In this document: piece after piece, positions 1-8,520 of the stretch
Numbering within the stretch: the first letter of the stretch is position 1
Layout: each line of letters starts with the position of its first letter
NCBI RefSeq assembly: GCF_900583165.1
Contig: NZ_UTKY01000070.1
Coordinates: 1 to 64,000 of the forward strand
Length of the DNA stretch: 64,000 nucleotides
Direction: 5' to 3'
From: Pseudomonas viridiflava
GTDB lineage: Bacteria > Pseudomonadota > Gammaproteobacteria > Pseudomonadales > Pseudomonadaceae
Notes under the pieces: model-generated
What the model saw: the letters and a program-made list of their open reading frames with translations, nothing else
What the model was told of the DNA's origin: nothing
The model's database searches: none
Translations under genes and position numbers: made by a program

Positions 1-1
1 A

Positions 2-514
2 CGTTGGAGTGGCGAGGCACCGGCCTGGGGCCTGCACGGCCGGCTCAGCCAACCCGCCAGCGGTGGCTGGGGCAGGGCGCTCGGCTGCGTCGCGCTGGCT
101 GTCGGCATCTGGGCCCTCGGCCTCAACCTCTACGCTGCGCGCCAGGTGGATGAAGGCCAACGGCTCAAGGCGCTGATGAGCCAACAGGTGCGCGAGGCGT
201 TTCCTGCATTGCCGGTGGTACTCAACCCCTTGCAGCAGGCCCGCCAACAATTGGCCGCCCGCCAGGCAGGCAGTGACCAAGGCTTCAACCGCCTGTTGCA
301 ACTGGCAGGCAGCAATCTGCCGTTCATGGTCGCCAGTGTCGAAAGCCTCAGTTTTGAGCAGGGGAATCTGCATCTTGAATTACGCGCCGACAGTCGCAAC
401 CCACCGGTTGCGGGTGACTGGCAAGCCACCTTGACTCAGGCGGGGTTTACCGCCACGCGGGACGATCACGCCTGGCGGATCAGCCCGGTAAAACCAGGAG
501 CTGTCGATGAATAA
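2..514 (+). CDS. hxcY: Type II secretion inner-membrane protein GspL (HxcY-like), 3' part only
   Basis: The reading frame is open from the left edge, so the gene starts outside the window and only about 170 C-terminal residues are seen. They contain one hydrophobic segment (about residues 28-50 of this fragment, ending GIWALGLNLYAARQ) followed by a periplasmic domain of about 120 residues. This matches the end of GspL, which links the cytoplasmic ATPase GspE to the pseudopilus assembly platform. The stop codon overlaps the start of the next gene by 8 bases, and GspM, GspD, GspE and GspF follow in order. The assignment rests mainly on this order; GspL C-termini are poorly conserved. The hxc name follows from the neighbouring DING and pdt genes. 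Confidence 0.8.
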   Translation, partial: RWSGEAPAWGLHGRLSQPASGGWGRALGCVALAVGIWALGLNLYAARQVDEGQRLKALMSQQVREAFPALPVVLNPLQQARQQLAARQAGSDQGFNRLLQLAGSNLPFMVASVESLSFEQGNLHLELRADSRNPPVAGDWQATLTQAGFTATRDDHAWRISPVKPGAVDE

Positions 515-1019
515 GGTGCAGCGGCTGCGCAGCCAAACCCAGGTGTTCTGGCGCGGCCTGGCACTGCGCGAAAAGCGCATGGTCTGTGGCGCCGGGCTAG
601 TGTTGGCGGGCTTGCTGACCTGGCTGGTACTGGTGCAGCCCGCATTGAAAAAAATCGACTACTGGCAGGCCGAAACCCCCAAGCTGCGCGCCCAGGCCGA
701 GGCCTTGCAGGTGTTGTTGCAGGGCGTCGCCTCACCCAAAGCAGCCGATGAAGCCGCGTTGCGCCAAGCCCTGGAGGGTGCTGGCTTACAGGGCCGTTAT
801 CAGTTGCAGGCCGAGGCCCCCGGCGGCTGGCGTCTGACCTTTGATAACGCCCCAGCCGACGCCGTGGTGGACTGGCTGCTGGGCAGCCCCCGTTCGTTTT
901 CCCTGGAGGTGTCCGAGGCGCGTTTGCAGCGCGCGACGGATGCTGTCGACAACTCGGCCGGCACTGTGTCCGGGACCGTTCGCATGGATCAGGCGCTTGG
1001 CGCTAAGGAAGCTTCATGA
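507..1019 (+). CDS. hxcZ: Type II secretion protein GspM (HxcZ-like)
   Basis: This 170-residue protein has a short cytoplasmic N-terminus, one transmembrane segment at about residues 27-45 (CGAGLVLAGLLTWLVLVQP) and a periplasmic domain. That is the architecture of GspM, the partner of GspL in the inner-membrane platform. The sequence ALREKRMV before the membrane segment is typical of the family. The start overlaps the end of gspL and the stop overlaps the start of the secretin gene by four bases (ATGA), so the three genes are translationally coupled. Length is normal for GspM. Confidence 0.85.
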   Translation: MNKVQRLRSQTQVFWRGLALREKRMVCGAGLVLAGLLTWLVLVQPALKKIDYWQAETPKLRAQAEALQVLLQGVASPKAADEAALRQALEGAGLQGRYQLQAEAPGGWRLTFDNAPADAVVDWLLGSPRSFSLEVSEARLQRATDAVDNSAGTVSGTVRMDQALGAKEAS

Positions 1020-3316
1020 AGTGGTCAGTCCCGCCTTTTCGTTTGGCCGCACCGCTGCTGGTGCTGGCCCTGAGCGCGTGCAGCAACAACCCGCCCACCC
1101 AGCCTTTGCTGGTGGACAGCGAACTGGGCCAGCCGTTGGCCGAAACCCGGCGCAGCGATACCGTGCTGGACCGCCAACGCGAACCCGCGCCCCAACCCCC
1201 CGTACAACATCGGGTCACCAACAGTGCCCGTGGGCATGCGCCCGCCGTCGTGAAGGCGCGCAACCCGCTGGGGGACCAGCCGGTGCAGCTCAACTTTGTC
1301 GATGCGGATATCCAGGCGGTGGTGCGCGCACTTTCCCGCGCCACCGGCCAGCAGTTTTTGGTGGACCCACGGGTAAAAGGCAACCTGACCCTGGTCAGTG
1401 AAGGCCAGGTACCGGCGCACCAGGCCTACGACATGCTGCTGGCGGCGCTGCGCATGCAGGGTTTCAGCGTGGTGGACGTGGGCGGTGTGGCCCAGGTGGT
1501 GCCGGAGGCCGATGCCAAGTTGCTCGGTGGGCCGATCTACAGCGCCGGCAGCAGCGGCATGCAGACCCGCACCTTTCGCCTGCAATATGAAAATGCGGTC
1601 AACCTGATTCCGGTGCTGCGCCCCATCGTATCGCCCAACAACCCGATCAACGCTTACCCCGGCAATAACAGCATCGTCATCACCGACTACGCCGAAAACC
1701 TCACCCGGGTAGCGCAGATTATCAGTGGCATCGACACCCCCAGCGCCATCGACACCGACGTGGTGAAAGTACAGAACGGCATCGCCGTGGACATCGCTGC
1801 CATGGTCGCCGAGCTGCTCGAGACCCAGGGCGCCGACCAGACCCAGAAGATCAACGTGGTGGGCGACCCGCGCTCCAACTCGATCATCATCCGCTCCGGC
1901 AGCCCCGAGCGCACGGAGCTAGCGCGCAACCTGATCTACAAGCTCGACAACGCCCAGAGCAACCCCAGCAATATGCACGTGGTGTACCTGCGCAACGCCC
2001 AGGCCGGCAAGTTGGCCCAGTCGTTGCGCGGTTTGCTCACCGGCGAAAGCGATTCGGGTGTGAGCGACGAGACGCGGGGCAAGCTCAGTGCCATGGGCGG
2101 CACCGACAAGAACACCCAAGGCGCCAGCAACGCACAAAACAGCAGTGGCACGCCCACCGGCAGCGGCATGCAATCGAGCTTTAACCAGAACACTCCATCC
2201 TCCGGTACTCCTGCCAACGAGCAGGACACGGCTTTCAGCGCCGGCGGCGTGACCATCCAGGCCGACGCCACCACCAACACCCTGCTGATCTCCGCACCGG
2301 ACCCGCTGTACCGCAACCTGCGGGAAGTGATCGATATGCTCGACCAACGCCGCGCCCAGGTGGTGATCGAAAGCCTGATCGTCGAAGTGGGCGAGGACGA
2401 TGCCACTGAGTTCGGCGTGCAATGGCAAGCTGGCAACCTGGCGGGCAAGGGCGGCTTTGGCGGCGTCAACCTGGGGGGCACTGGCGTTATCGGCACGCCC
2501 GCCAGCCCTACCAGCATCGATGTGCTGCCCCAGGGCCTGAACATTGGCCTGGTCAACGGCACCGTGGATATACCGGGGATCGGCAAGGTGCTCGACCTCA
2601 AGGTGTTGGCCCGTGCCTTGAAGAGCAAGGGCGGCACCAACGTGCTGTCCACGCCCAACTTGCTGACCCTGGACAACGAAGCGGCGAGCATCTTCGTGGG
2701 GCAGACTATTCCGTTTGTCACCGGCAGTTATGTGACCGGGGGCGGCGGCACCAGTAATAACCCTTTCCAGACCGTGCAGCGTGAGGAAGTGGGGCTGAAA
2801 TTGAATGTACGGCCGCAGATTTCCGAAGGTGGCACGGTGAAGCTGGATATCTATCAGGAGGTCAGCAGCGTCGACGCGCGCGCGTCGGTGGCGGCGGGCA
2901 CGGTGACCAACAAACGAGCCATCGATACCAGTATTTTGCTGGATGACGGGCAGATCATGGTGCTGGGCGGCTTGCTGCAGGATGGTTACAGCCAGAGCAA
3001 TGATGCGGTGCCGTGGTTGTCGGATATCCCGGGGTTGGGGGCGTTGTTTCGCAATGAGAAGCGCAGTGTGAGCAAGACCAACCTGATGGTGTTTTTGCGG
3101 CCTTACATCATTCGTGACAGCGGGGCGGGGCGCAGTATTACGTTGAATCGGTATGAGTTTATGCGTCGGGCTCAGGGGGGGTTGCAGCCGGAGCGTAGTT
3201 GGGCGATGCCGGATGTGCAGGCGCCGCAGTTGCCTTCGGTGGAGAAGGCTATTCCTCAGTCGTTGGGGCCGAGGGCGGTGATTCGGGCGGTGCCGGTTTC
3301 AGGGGGGCGACCGTGA
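1016..3316 (+). CDS. hxcQ: Type II secretion outer-membrane secretin GspD, lipoprotein form (HxcQ-like)
   Basis: This 766-residue secretin forms the outer-membrane channel of the type II system. The N-terminus carries a lipoprotein signal with lipobox LSAC and acylated Cys22. The N0 domain starts near residue 92 (VQLNFVDADIQAVVRAL) and is followed by three N-domain repeats with a low-complexity Ser/Gly/Asn insert around residues 365-405. The C-terminal secretin domain carries VLSTPNLLTLDNEAA, the glycine-rich gate region, VPWLSDIPGLGALF and LMVFLRPYII. A lipidated secretin is known for P. aeruginosa HxcQ, which reaches the outer membrane without a separate pilotin. The gene is coupled to gspM. 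Downstream it is cut off from gspE by a long palindromic repeat element. Confidence 0.93.
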   Translation: MKWSVPPFRLAAPLLVLALSACSNNPPTQPLLVDSELGQPLAETRRSDTVLDRQREPAPQPPVQHRVTNSARGHAPAVVKARNPLGDQPVQLNFVDADIQAVVRALSRATGQQFLVDPRVKGNLTLVSEGQVPAHQAYDMLLAALRMQGFSVVDVGGVAQVVPEADAKLLGGPIYSAGSSGMQTRTFRLQYENAVNLIPVLRPIVSPNNPINAYPGNNSIVITDYAENLTRVAQIISGIDTPSAIDTDVVKVQNGIAVDIAAMVAELLETQGADQTQKINVVGDPRSNSIIIRSGSPERTELARNLIYKLDNAQSNPSNMHVVYLRNAQAGKLAQSLRGLLTGESDSGVSDETRGKLSAMGGTDKNTQGASNAQNSSGTPTGSGMQSSFNQNTPSSGTPANEQDTAFSAGGVTIQADATTNTLLISAPDPLYRNLREVIDMLDQRRAQVVIESLIVEVGEDDATEFGVQWQAGNLAGKGGFGGVNLGGTGVIGTPASPTSIDVLPQGLNIGLVNGTVDIPGIGKVLDLKVLARALKSKGGTNVLSTPNLLTLDNEAASIFVGQTIPFVTGSYVTGGGGTSNNPFQTVQREEVGLKLNVRPQISEGGTVKLDIYQEVSSVDARASVAAGTVTNKRAIDTSILLDDGQIMVLGGLLQDGYSQSNDAVPWLSDIPGLGALFRNEKRSVSKTNLMVFLRPYIIRDSGAGRSITLNRYEFMRRAQGGLQPERSWAMPDVQAPQLPSVEKAIPQSLGPRAVIRAVPVSGGRP

Positions 3317-3324
3317 CCGGGTAC

Positions 3325-4050
3325 ATATCCGTTGCTGCGGTAACGGCGGCTTATGGTTCCGCTCTTACAGCGGGTCACTTTTGGAAGGACCCAAAAGTAA
3401 CCAAAAGGTCCTCGCCCCACCACTCGGCACCTCGCCTAGGCTCGGTGTGCCCTCACTCCGGCTTTGGAGCGTGGGCCGCCGCAATGGGCCATCCATGGCC
3501 CAGTGCGGCTAACCCGGCGTCCTGCCGGGTTACCCACGCTCCAAAGCCTGCGTTCGGCCAGCGTGGTTTAACGGGGCGACTCAGATCAAGATCAAAAGCA
3601 GATCAAAAGCAGATCAAGAGCTGGTCAGGTGTACACCGACCTGTGGGAGCTGGCTTGCCTGCGATGCAGACAACTCGGTACATCAGGCACACCCAGTTGA
3701 TGCCATCGCAGGCAAGCCAGCTCCCACAGGGGAACGCTTCAGTTCCAGTGACCCGGTCGGCTGTCAGGCCGCCGCGCTTTGCTTTTGATTTTGATCTTAG
3801 GCGCCCCGTTAAACACGCTGGCCGGAATTCGGCATGGATTTGGGGGGTAAACCGGCAGGGATGCCGGTTTAGCCGCCCCGCGCCATGGATGGCGCGTGGC
3901 GGCGGCCCCCAAAATCCATGTCGGATTACGGGCATACCGAGCCTAGGCGAGGTACCGAGTGTTGGGGCAAGAGCCCTTTGGTTACTTTGGGGCTTTTCCA
4001 AAGCGACTCGCCGTAAGGGCGAAACCATAAGCAGCCGCTACCCAAATAAT
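3325..4050. repeat. Nested palindromic dispersed element inside the hxc cluster
   Basis: This fills the 766-base gap between the secretin and ATPase genes. Outer arms (about 3329-3450 and 3925-4045) are imperfect inverted copies sharing the core CCTCGCCTAGGCTCGG, and both end near TACATATCC/GGATATGTA. Inner arms (about 3550-3600 and 3779-3830) share GGCCAGCGTG and GTTTAACGGGGCG and an AAGATCAAAA-rich tract. Each half has its own hairpin (for example GCTTTGGAGCGTGGG at 3461-3475 with its complement at 3532-3546), and a REP pair sits at the centre. A half copy lies at 21204-21345. Open frames on both strands here are mirror translations of the palindrome, not genes. Confidence 0.88.
3641..3729. 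repeat. REP doublet at the centre of the palindrome
   Basis: Two perfect 26-base inverted arms at 3641-3666 (CTGTGGGAGCTGGCTTGCCT...) and 3704-3729 are separated by 37 bases. This is the typical Pseudomonas REP/REPIN layout of two opposed GTGGGAGC...GCAAGCC units. A REPIN has apparently landed in, or forms the core of, the larger element. Confidence 0.9.
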
Positions 4051-4082
4051 GGATATGTACACATACAACCAGGGCCAACACC

Positions 4083-5501
4083 ATGAGCCTATTACCCTAC
4101 GCCTGGGCCAAATCCCAACGCATCCTCCTGCGCCCCGGTAGCGAGGGCATGCGACTCACCGTGTGCCCCTCAACCCCCGGCTGGTCCATCAGCGAAGTCC
4201 AACGCCAGTTCGGCCAGTCCCACATCGAACAGGTGCGCGACGACGAACTCGACGGCCTGCTCACCACTGCCTACGCCGACACCGGCAGCGCCGCCGCAGT
4301 GGTGGGCGCCGCCGAAAACGAAGTCGACCTCGACCGCCTGATGCAAGACATGCCCGAAGTCACCGACCTGCTGGACACCCAGGACGGCGCCCCAGTGATC
4401 CGCATGATCAACGCCTTGCTCACCCAGGCCGCCCGTGACGAAGCCAGCGACATCCACATCGAACCCTACGAAACCCACTCCGTGGTGCGCTACCGCGTCG
4501 ACGGCACCCTGCGTGACGTGGTGTCGCCACGCAAGGCCCTGCACGGCGCGCTGGTATCGCGCATCAAGATCATGGCCCAGCTTGATATCGCCGAAAAACG
4601 CCTACCTCAGGACGGCCGTATTGCCCTGCGTGTGGCGGGGCGGCCGATTGATATCCGCGTATCGACGGTGCCCACCGGGCATGGCGAGCGAGTGGTGATG
4701 CGCTTGCTGGACAAGCAAGCCGGGCGCCTGCAACTGGAAACCCTGGGCATGGAGCCGCAACTGCTGGCGCGTCTGGATACCTTGATCCGCCAGCCCCACG
4801 GCATCGTGCTGGTCACCGGCCCTACCGGCAGCGGCAAGACCACCAGCCTGTACGCGGCGTTGGCCCGGTTGGACGCCAGCACCAGCAATATCCTCACCGT
4901 GGAAGACCCGGTGGAGTACGACCTGCCGGGCATCAGCCAGATCCAGGTCAACGCTAAGATCGACATGACCTTTGGCCTGGCCCTGCGTGCGATCCTGCGT
5001 CAGGACCCGGACATCATCATGATCGGCGAGATCCGCGACCTGGAAACCGCACAAATCGCCGTACAGGCCTCGCTCACCGGTCACTTGGTGCTGGCAACCC
5101 TGCACACCAACGATGCAGTGTCGGCGGTCAACCGGTTGATCGACATGGGGGTTGAGCCGTTTCTGTTGGCATCGTCGTTGCTGGGGGTATTGGCCCAACG
5201 CCTGGTGCGTCGGCTGTGCCCGCATTGCAAACAGGAAGACCCGGCCGCCCCTGGCACCTGGCGGCCTGTGGGGTGTGCGCAGTGCAACCAGATCGGCTAC
5301 AGCGGCCGTACCGGTATCCATGAATTGTTCTGTGTTGATGACGATGTGCGCAGCCTGATCCACCAAGGCGCCAATGAGCAGGACCTACGCCTGGCCGCCC
5401 GCCGCGCCGGCATGTTCAGCATGCGTGAAGATGGCGAGCGCTGGGTGCGCAGTGGCGCCACCGCGCCCGAAGAAATCCTGCGTGTGACACGGGACGCCTG
5501 A
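4083..5501 (+). CDS. hxcR: Type II secretion ATPase GspE (HxcR-like)
   Basis: This 472-residue cytoplasmic ATPase powers pseudopilus assembly. It has an N-terminal GspL-contact region, the N2 region (ASDIHIEPYE near residue 120), Walker A GPTGSGKTTS at 246-255, the Asp box around ILTVEDPVEYDLPGISQIQV, Walker B IIMIGEIRDLETAQIA and a His box LATLHTNDA. A tetracysteine zinc site is visible as C379-P-H-C382 and C398-A-Q-C401. All catalytic motifs are intact. The start lies about 35 bases after the palindromic element with only a weak ribosome site (AGGG). Its stop overlaps the gspF start as TGATG, so gspE and gspF are coupled, while gspE is separated from gspD. Confidence 0.93.
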   Translation: MSLLPYAWAKSQRILLRPGSEGMRLTVCPSTPGWSISEVQRQFGQSHIEQVRDDELDGLLTTAYADTGSAAAVVGAAENEVDLDRLMQDMPEVTDLLDTQDGAPVIRMINALLTQAARDEASDIHIEPYETHSVVRYRVDGTLRDVVSPRKALHGALVSRIKIMAQLDIAEKRLPQDGRIALRVAGRPIDIRVSTVPTGHGERVVMRLLDKQAGRLQLETLGMEPQLLARLDTLIRQPHGIVLVTGPTGSGKTTSLYAALARLDASTSNILTVEDPVEYDLPGISQIQVNAKIDMTFGLALRAILRQDPDIIMIGEIRDLETAQIAVQASLTGHLVLATLHTNDAVSAVNRLIDMGVEPFLLASSLLGVLAQRLVRRLCPHCKQEDPAAPGTWRPVGCAQCNQIGYSGRTGIHELFCVDDDVRSLIHQGANEQDLRLAARRAGMFSMREDGERWVRSGATAPEEILRVTRDA

Positions 5502-6712
5502 TGAATCGCTATCGTTATGAAGCCGCCGATGCCAGTGGCAAGGTCGAGGCCGGGCATGTGGAGGCCGACAGCCAGAGCGCGGCGTTTGCCCAATTACGGG
5601 GGCGCGGCTTGACTGCTTTGTTGATGCAGCTGGAGGGCAATCAGCCAACGGCCAGCGCCAGCAGTCTGTTCAGCGCCAAGCTCTCGGACAATGACCTGGC
5701 CTGGGCCACACGCCAACTCGCGAGCCTGCTCGGCGCCAGCCTGCCATTGGAGGCAGCGCTGAGCGCGACGGTGGAGCAGGCCGAGAAAAAACACATTGCC
5801 CAGACCTTGAGCGCGGTGCGCGCCGATGTGCGCGGCGGCATGCGCCTGGCCGATGCATTGGCCGCACGGCCACGGGACTTTCCGTCGATCTATCGGGCGT
5901 TGATCGCGGCGGGGGAGGAGTCCGGTGACCTGGCCCAGGTGATGGAGCGCCTGGCCGACTACATCGAGGAGCGCAACAACCTGAGGGGCAAGATCCTTAC
6001 TGCGTTTATCTACCCTGGCGTGGTGGGGTTGGTGTCCATCGGTATCGTGATTTTTTTGCTCAGCTACGTGGTGCCGCAGGTGGTCAGCGCTTTTTCCCAG
6101 GCGCGCCAGGACCTGCCGGGGCTGACCCTGGCGATGCTCAATGCCAGCGACTTTATTCGCGCCTGGGGCTGGTTGTGTTTTGCCGGGATCGTCGGTGGGT
6201 TCTGGGGCTGGCGCCTGTACTTGCGCAACCCGGTGGCGCGCTTGAACTGGCACAGTCGGGTGTTGCGCCTGCCGTTGATTGGGCGATTTGTGCTGGGGTT
6301 GAACACCGCGCGGTTCGCCTCGACGCTGGCGATTCTCGGCGGTGCCGGTGTGCCGTTGCTGCGTGCCCTGGAAGCGGCGCGCCAGACCCTCTCCAACGAT
6401 CGGCTCGACCAATGCGTCACTGACGCCACCGCCAAGGTGCGCGAAGGCGTCAACCTTGCACCCGCGCTGGCGGTCGAGAAAGTGTTCCCGCCGGTGTTGA
6501 TCCACCTGATCGCCAGCGGAGAAAAAACCGGCTCGTTGCCGCCGATGCTGGAGCGGGCGGCGCAGACTTTGTCGCGGGATATCGAGCGGCGCGCCATGGG
6601 CATGACCGCGTTGCTGGAGCCGTTGATGATCGTGGTGATGGGGGCGGTGGTGCTGGTGATCGTGATGGCTGTGTTGTTGCCCATCATCGAAATCAACCAA
6701 CTGGTTACTTAA
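5501..6712 (+). CDS. hxcS: Type II secretion inner-membrane platform protein GspF (HxcS-like)
   Basis: This 403-residue polytopic protein has the two homologous GspF domains. The first is around residues 70-195 (ARQLASLLGASLPLEAAL ... ALIAAGEESGDLAQVMERLA) and the second around 270-400 (FASTLAILGGAGVPLLRALE ... LIASGEKTGSLPPMLERAA). Hydrophobic segments are at about 170-190, 220-240 and 375-395. GspF is the core of the inner-membrane platform that the GspE ATPase drives. It shares one base with the gspE stop. It is the last secretion gene here, followed by a REP doublet and then the DING exoprotein gene. Confidence 0.93.
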   Translation: MNRYRYEAADASGKVEAGHVEADSQSAAFAQLRGRGLTALLMQLEGNQPTASASSLFSAKLSDNDLAWATRQLASLLGASLPLEAALSATVEQAEKKHIAQTLSAVRADVRGGMRLADALAARPRDFPSIYRALIAAGEESGDLAQVMERLADYIEERNNLRGKILTAFIYPGVVGLVSIGIVIFLLSYVVPQVVSAFSQARQDLPGLTLAMLNASDFIRAWGWLCFAGIVGGFWGWRLYLRNPVARLNWHSRVLRLPLIGRFVLGLNTARFASTLAILGGAGVPLLRALEAARQTLSNDRLDQCVTDATAKVREGVNLAPALAVEKVFPPVLIHLIASGEKTGSLPPMLERAAQTLSRDIERRAMGMTALLEPLMIVVMGAVVLVIVMAVLLPIIEINQLVT

Positions 6713-6818
6713 ATGTGGGAGGGGGCTTGCCCCCGATTGCGGTGGGTCAGCCACAGATGTTCTGACTGACACACCGCTATCGGGAGCAAGTCGAATCGTC
6801 GCACCGCCCCTCCCACAT
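6713..6818. repeat. REP doublet after the secretion genes
   Basis: ATGTGGGAGGGG at 6713-6724 is mirrored by CCCCTCCCACAT at 6807-6818, with inner REP-type sequence GGGCTTGCCCCCGAT and ATCGGGAGCAAG. The repeat begins at the hxcS stop codon and may act as a transcript end or mRNA stabiliser. Confidence 0.85.
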
Positions 6819-7160
6819 GGGATCTACGTTTTCCAGTGATATCTCTGGGCTCCTGACCAACCTCGGGTTCCTCATTTCGTCACATCTCACCCTCTGCGCG
6901 GTCTCCAGCCACGCACCCTGAAACCCCGCTGTCATGTCCCCGCCAAACCGCTCAAAACCATGACCAAAACACCCGAGAATCTTTTAAAAATCAAGTATTT
7001 CCTCCCGAGGTTTTTTCCCACAAACGTCATCGGAAACTGCGACTTTCTCTCCATGGTTTTCACCCCCGGCCACCCCCGCTTCAGGCTTGGGACCGAAGCC
7101 ATAGCGTCATGCAAGCGCCATCTACCCCAAACGTACAAACACGACGAAAGGAGCTTCTTC
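6819..7160 (+). promoter_or_regulatory. Leader region of the DING gene, with a weak Pho-box-like site
   Basis: No gene is seen in this 342-base stretch. A weak match to the two-half PhoB site lies at 7104-7121 (GCGTCAT, four bases, GCGCCAT), and an isolated CTGTCAT half occurs at 6929-6935. Phosphate control is expected for DING exoproteins, so these are offered only as candidates. A strong ribosome site AAAGGAG lies at 7147-7153. Confidence 0.25.
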
Positions 7161-8333
7161 ATGTTTAAGCGCAACGTTCTCGCGGTATCCATGACCCTCG
7201 CTGCACTGTGCTCGGCCCAGGCTGCCTTCGCAGACGTAAACGGCGGCGGCGCGACTCTGCCGCAACCGCTGTACCAGACTGCTGGCGTACTCACCACCGG
7301 CTTCGCCGCTTACATCGGCGTGGGCAGCGGCAATGGCAAGGCTGCCTTCCTTACCAACGACTACCAGAAGTTCGTGGCGGGCGTGACCAACAAGAACGTG
7401 CACTGGGCCGGTAGCGATTCGAAGCTGACTCAAGTTGAGTTGGACAAGTACGCAGCCGAAAAACAAGCCGGTTGGGGCAAGCTGATCCAGGTGCCATCGG
7501 TGGCCACTTCGGTTGCTGTGCCTTTCAACAAGGCAGGTTCGGCTGCTGTTGATTTGAGCGTCAACCAACTGTGCGGCGTGTTCTCCGGCCGTTTGACCGA
7601 CTGGAGCCAGATCACTGGTTCGGGTCGTACCGGCGCGATCAAAATCGTTTACCGCAGTGAGTCCAGCGGCACTACCGAGTTGTTCACACGCTTCCTCAAC
7701 GCCAAGTGCTCCGAAGCACTGCCTTTCGCTGTGACCACCACCTTCTCGTCCAGCTACGGCGGCGGCGTTCCAGCCTCTGCTGTTGCCGCCACCGGCAGCC
7801 AGGGCGTAATGACCACCCTGGGCTCCACCGACGGTGGTATCACCTACATGAGCCCGGACTACGCGGCAACCACGTTGGCCGGTCTGGATGACGCCACCAA
7901 AGTCGCCAAGGTAGCGGGTGTCTCCCCGGCTCCGGCCAACGTTTCGGTGGCCATCGCCGCTGTACAGGTACCTTCGGCTACCAACGTCGGCAACCAGAAC
8001 GCCTGGGTGCCAACGTTTGCCGCGACTGCCAGCGCCACTGACCCAAGTGTTGTGGCTTACCCAACCACCGGCTACCCGATCCTGGGCTTCACCAACCTGA
8101 TCTTCAGCCAGTGCTACGCCGACGCTAACCAGACCGCTCAAGTGCGCACGTTCTTCACCCGCCACTACAACCTCAGCGCTTTCAGCAGCAACGACACCGC
8201 TATCCGCAACAACCGTTTCGTGACCCTGCCTAACACCTGGAAAACCGCGATCAACGATAACTTCCTGACCGCCTCCAGCCCGTTGAGCATCGGTAATCCC
8301 AACGTCTGCAACAACATCGGTCGTCCGCTGTAA
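7161..8333 (+). CDS. DING-family secreted phosphate-binding / alkaline phosphatase-like protein
   Basis: The start is set by AAAGGAG seven bases upstream and by a clear signal peptide. Residues 1-24 end AQAAFA, giving a mature N-terminus DVNGGGATLPQ, which is the DING signature with I replaced by V. The protein has 390 residues and the PstS-like fold motifs NKAGSAAVDLSVNQLCGVFSG and YRSESSGTTELFTRFLN. Family members bind phosphate with high affinity, and some (such as the P. aeruginosa Lap proteins) are phosphatases exported by type II systems. Its position right after hxcS makes it the likely substrate of this secretion system. Phosphatase activity cannot be told from sequence alone. A longer in-frame start at 6960 was rejected because it would precede the signal peptide. 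Confidence 0.88.
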   Translation: MFKRNVLAVSMTLAALCSAQAAFADVNGGGATLPQPLYQTAGVLTTGFAAYIGVGSGNGKAAFLTNDYQKFVAGVTNKNVHWAGSDSKLTQVELDKYAAEKQAGWGKLIQVPSVATSVAVPFNKAGSAAVDLSVNQLCGVFSGRLTDWSQITGSGRTGAIKIVYRSESSGTTELFTRFLNAKCSEALPFAVTTTFSSSYGGGVPASAVAATGSQGVMTTLGSTDGGITYMSPDYAATTLAGLDDATKVAKVAGVSPAPANVSVAIAAVQVPSATNVGNQNAWVPTFAATASATDPSVVAYPTTGYPILGFTNLIFSQCYADANQTAQVRTFFTRHYNLSAFSSNDTAIRNNRFVTLPNTWKTAINDNFLTASSPLSIGNPNVCNNIGRPL

Positions 8334-8361
8334 CCCAGGCTTTCAACGACCCGCAACACCG

Positions 8362-8396
8362 ATCAGCAACGGCCCGTGCCGTTGCTGATTTTTTTT
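8362..8396 (+). terminator. Intrinsic terminator of the DING gene
   Basis: A perfect 12-base stem (ATCAGCAACGGC / GCCGTTGCTGAT) with a four-base loop is followed by a run of eight T. It separates the DING gene from pdtA. Confidence 0.93.
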
Positions 8397-8412
8397 GCGT
8401 TACCAGCCGTAT

Positions 8413-8436
8413 GTGAACTTTGCATGACAAAAGTTC
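8413..8436. promoter_or_regulatory. Motif upstream of pdtA shared with phdA; Pho-box-like on the minus strand
   Basis: CATGACAAAAGTTC at 8423-8436 recurs exactly at 21549-21562 upstream of phdA. The flanks are also similar (CTTT before; a base, then GT, before GC and CCC after). Read on the minus strand, 8413-8430 is TTGTCAT, four bases, AGTTCAC, which resembles the CTGTCAT-N4-CTGTCAT PhoB site. It lies about 85 bases before the pdtA start. The homologous P. aeruginosa locus is induced by phosphate limitation. Confidence 0.55.
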
Positions 8437-8520
8437 AGTCGCACCCCTCGCCAACGGCCTAACCCTCATACGTGAGCGTGTCTTGCCCTCCTGCGCCCTA
8501 ACAAAGAAGGAAGATTCCAG

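Noticed and set aside
3603..4028. Minus-strand open frame of 141 residues in the same gap
   Set aside because: It is the mirror reading of the same palindrome, with no ribosome site and no domain.
3199..4086. Open frame of 295 residues spanning the gap between the secretin and ATPase genes
   Set aside because: It overlaps the secretin end and reads through a palindromic repeat. Its translation matches mirrored fragments on the other strand and at 21153-21356, which is the mark of a non-coding repeat.
6960..7160. Upstream extension of the DING gene
   Set aside because: It would place 67 residues before a clear signal peptide, and the strong ribosome site is at 7147-7153.
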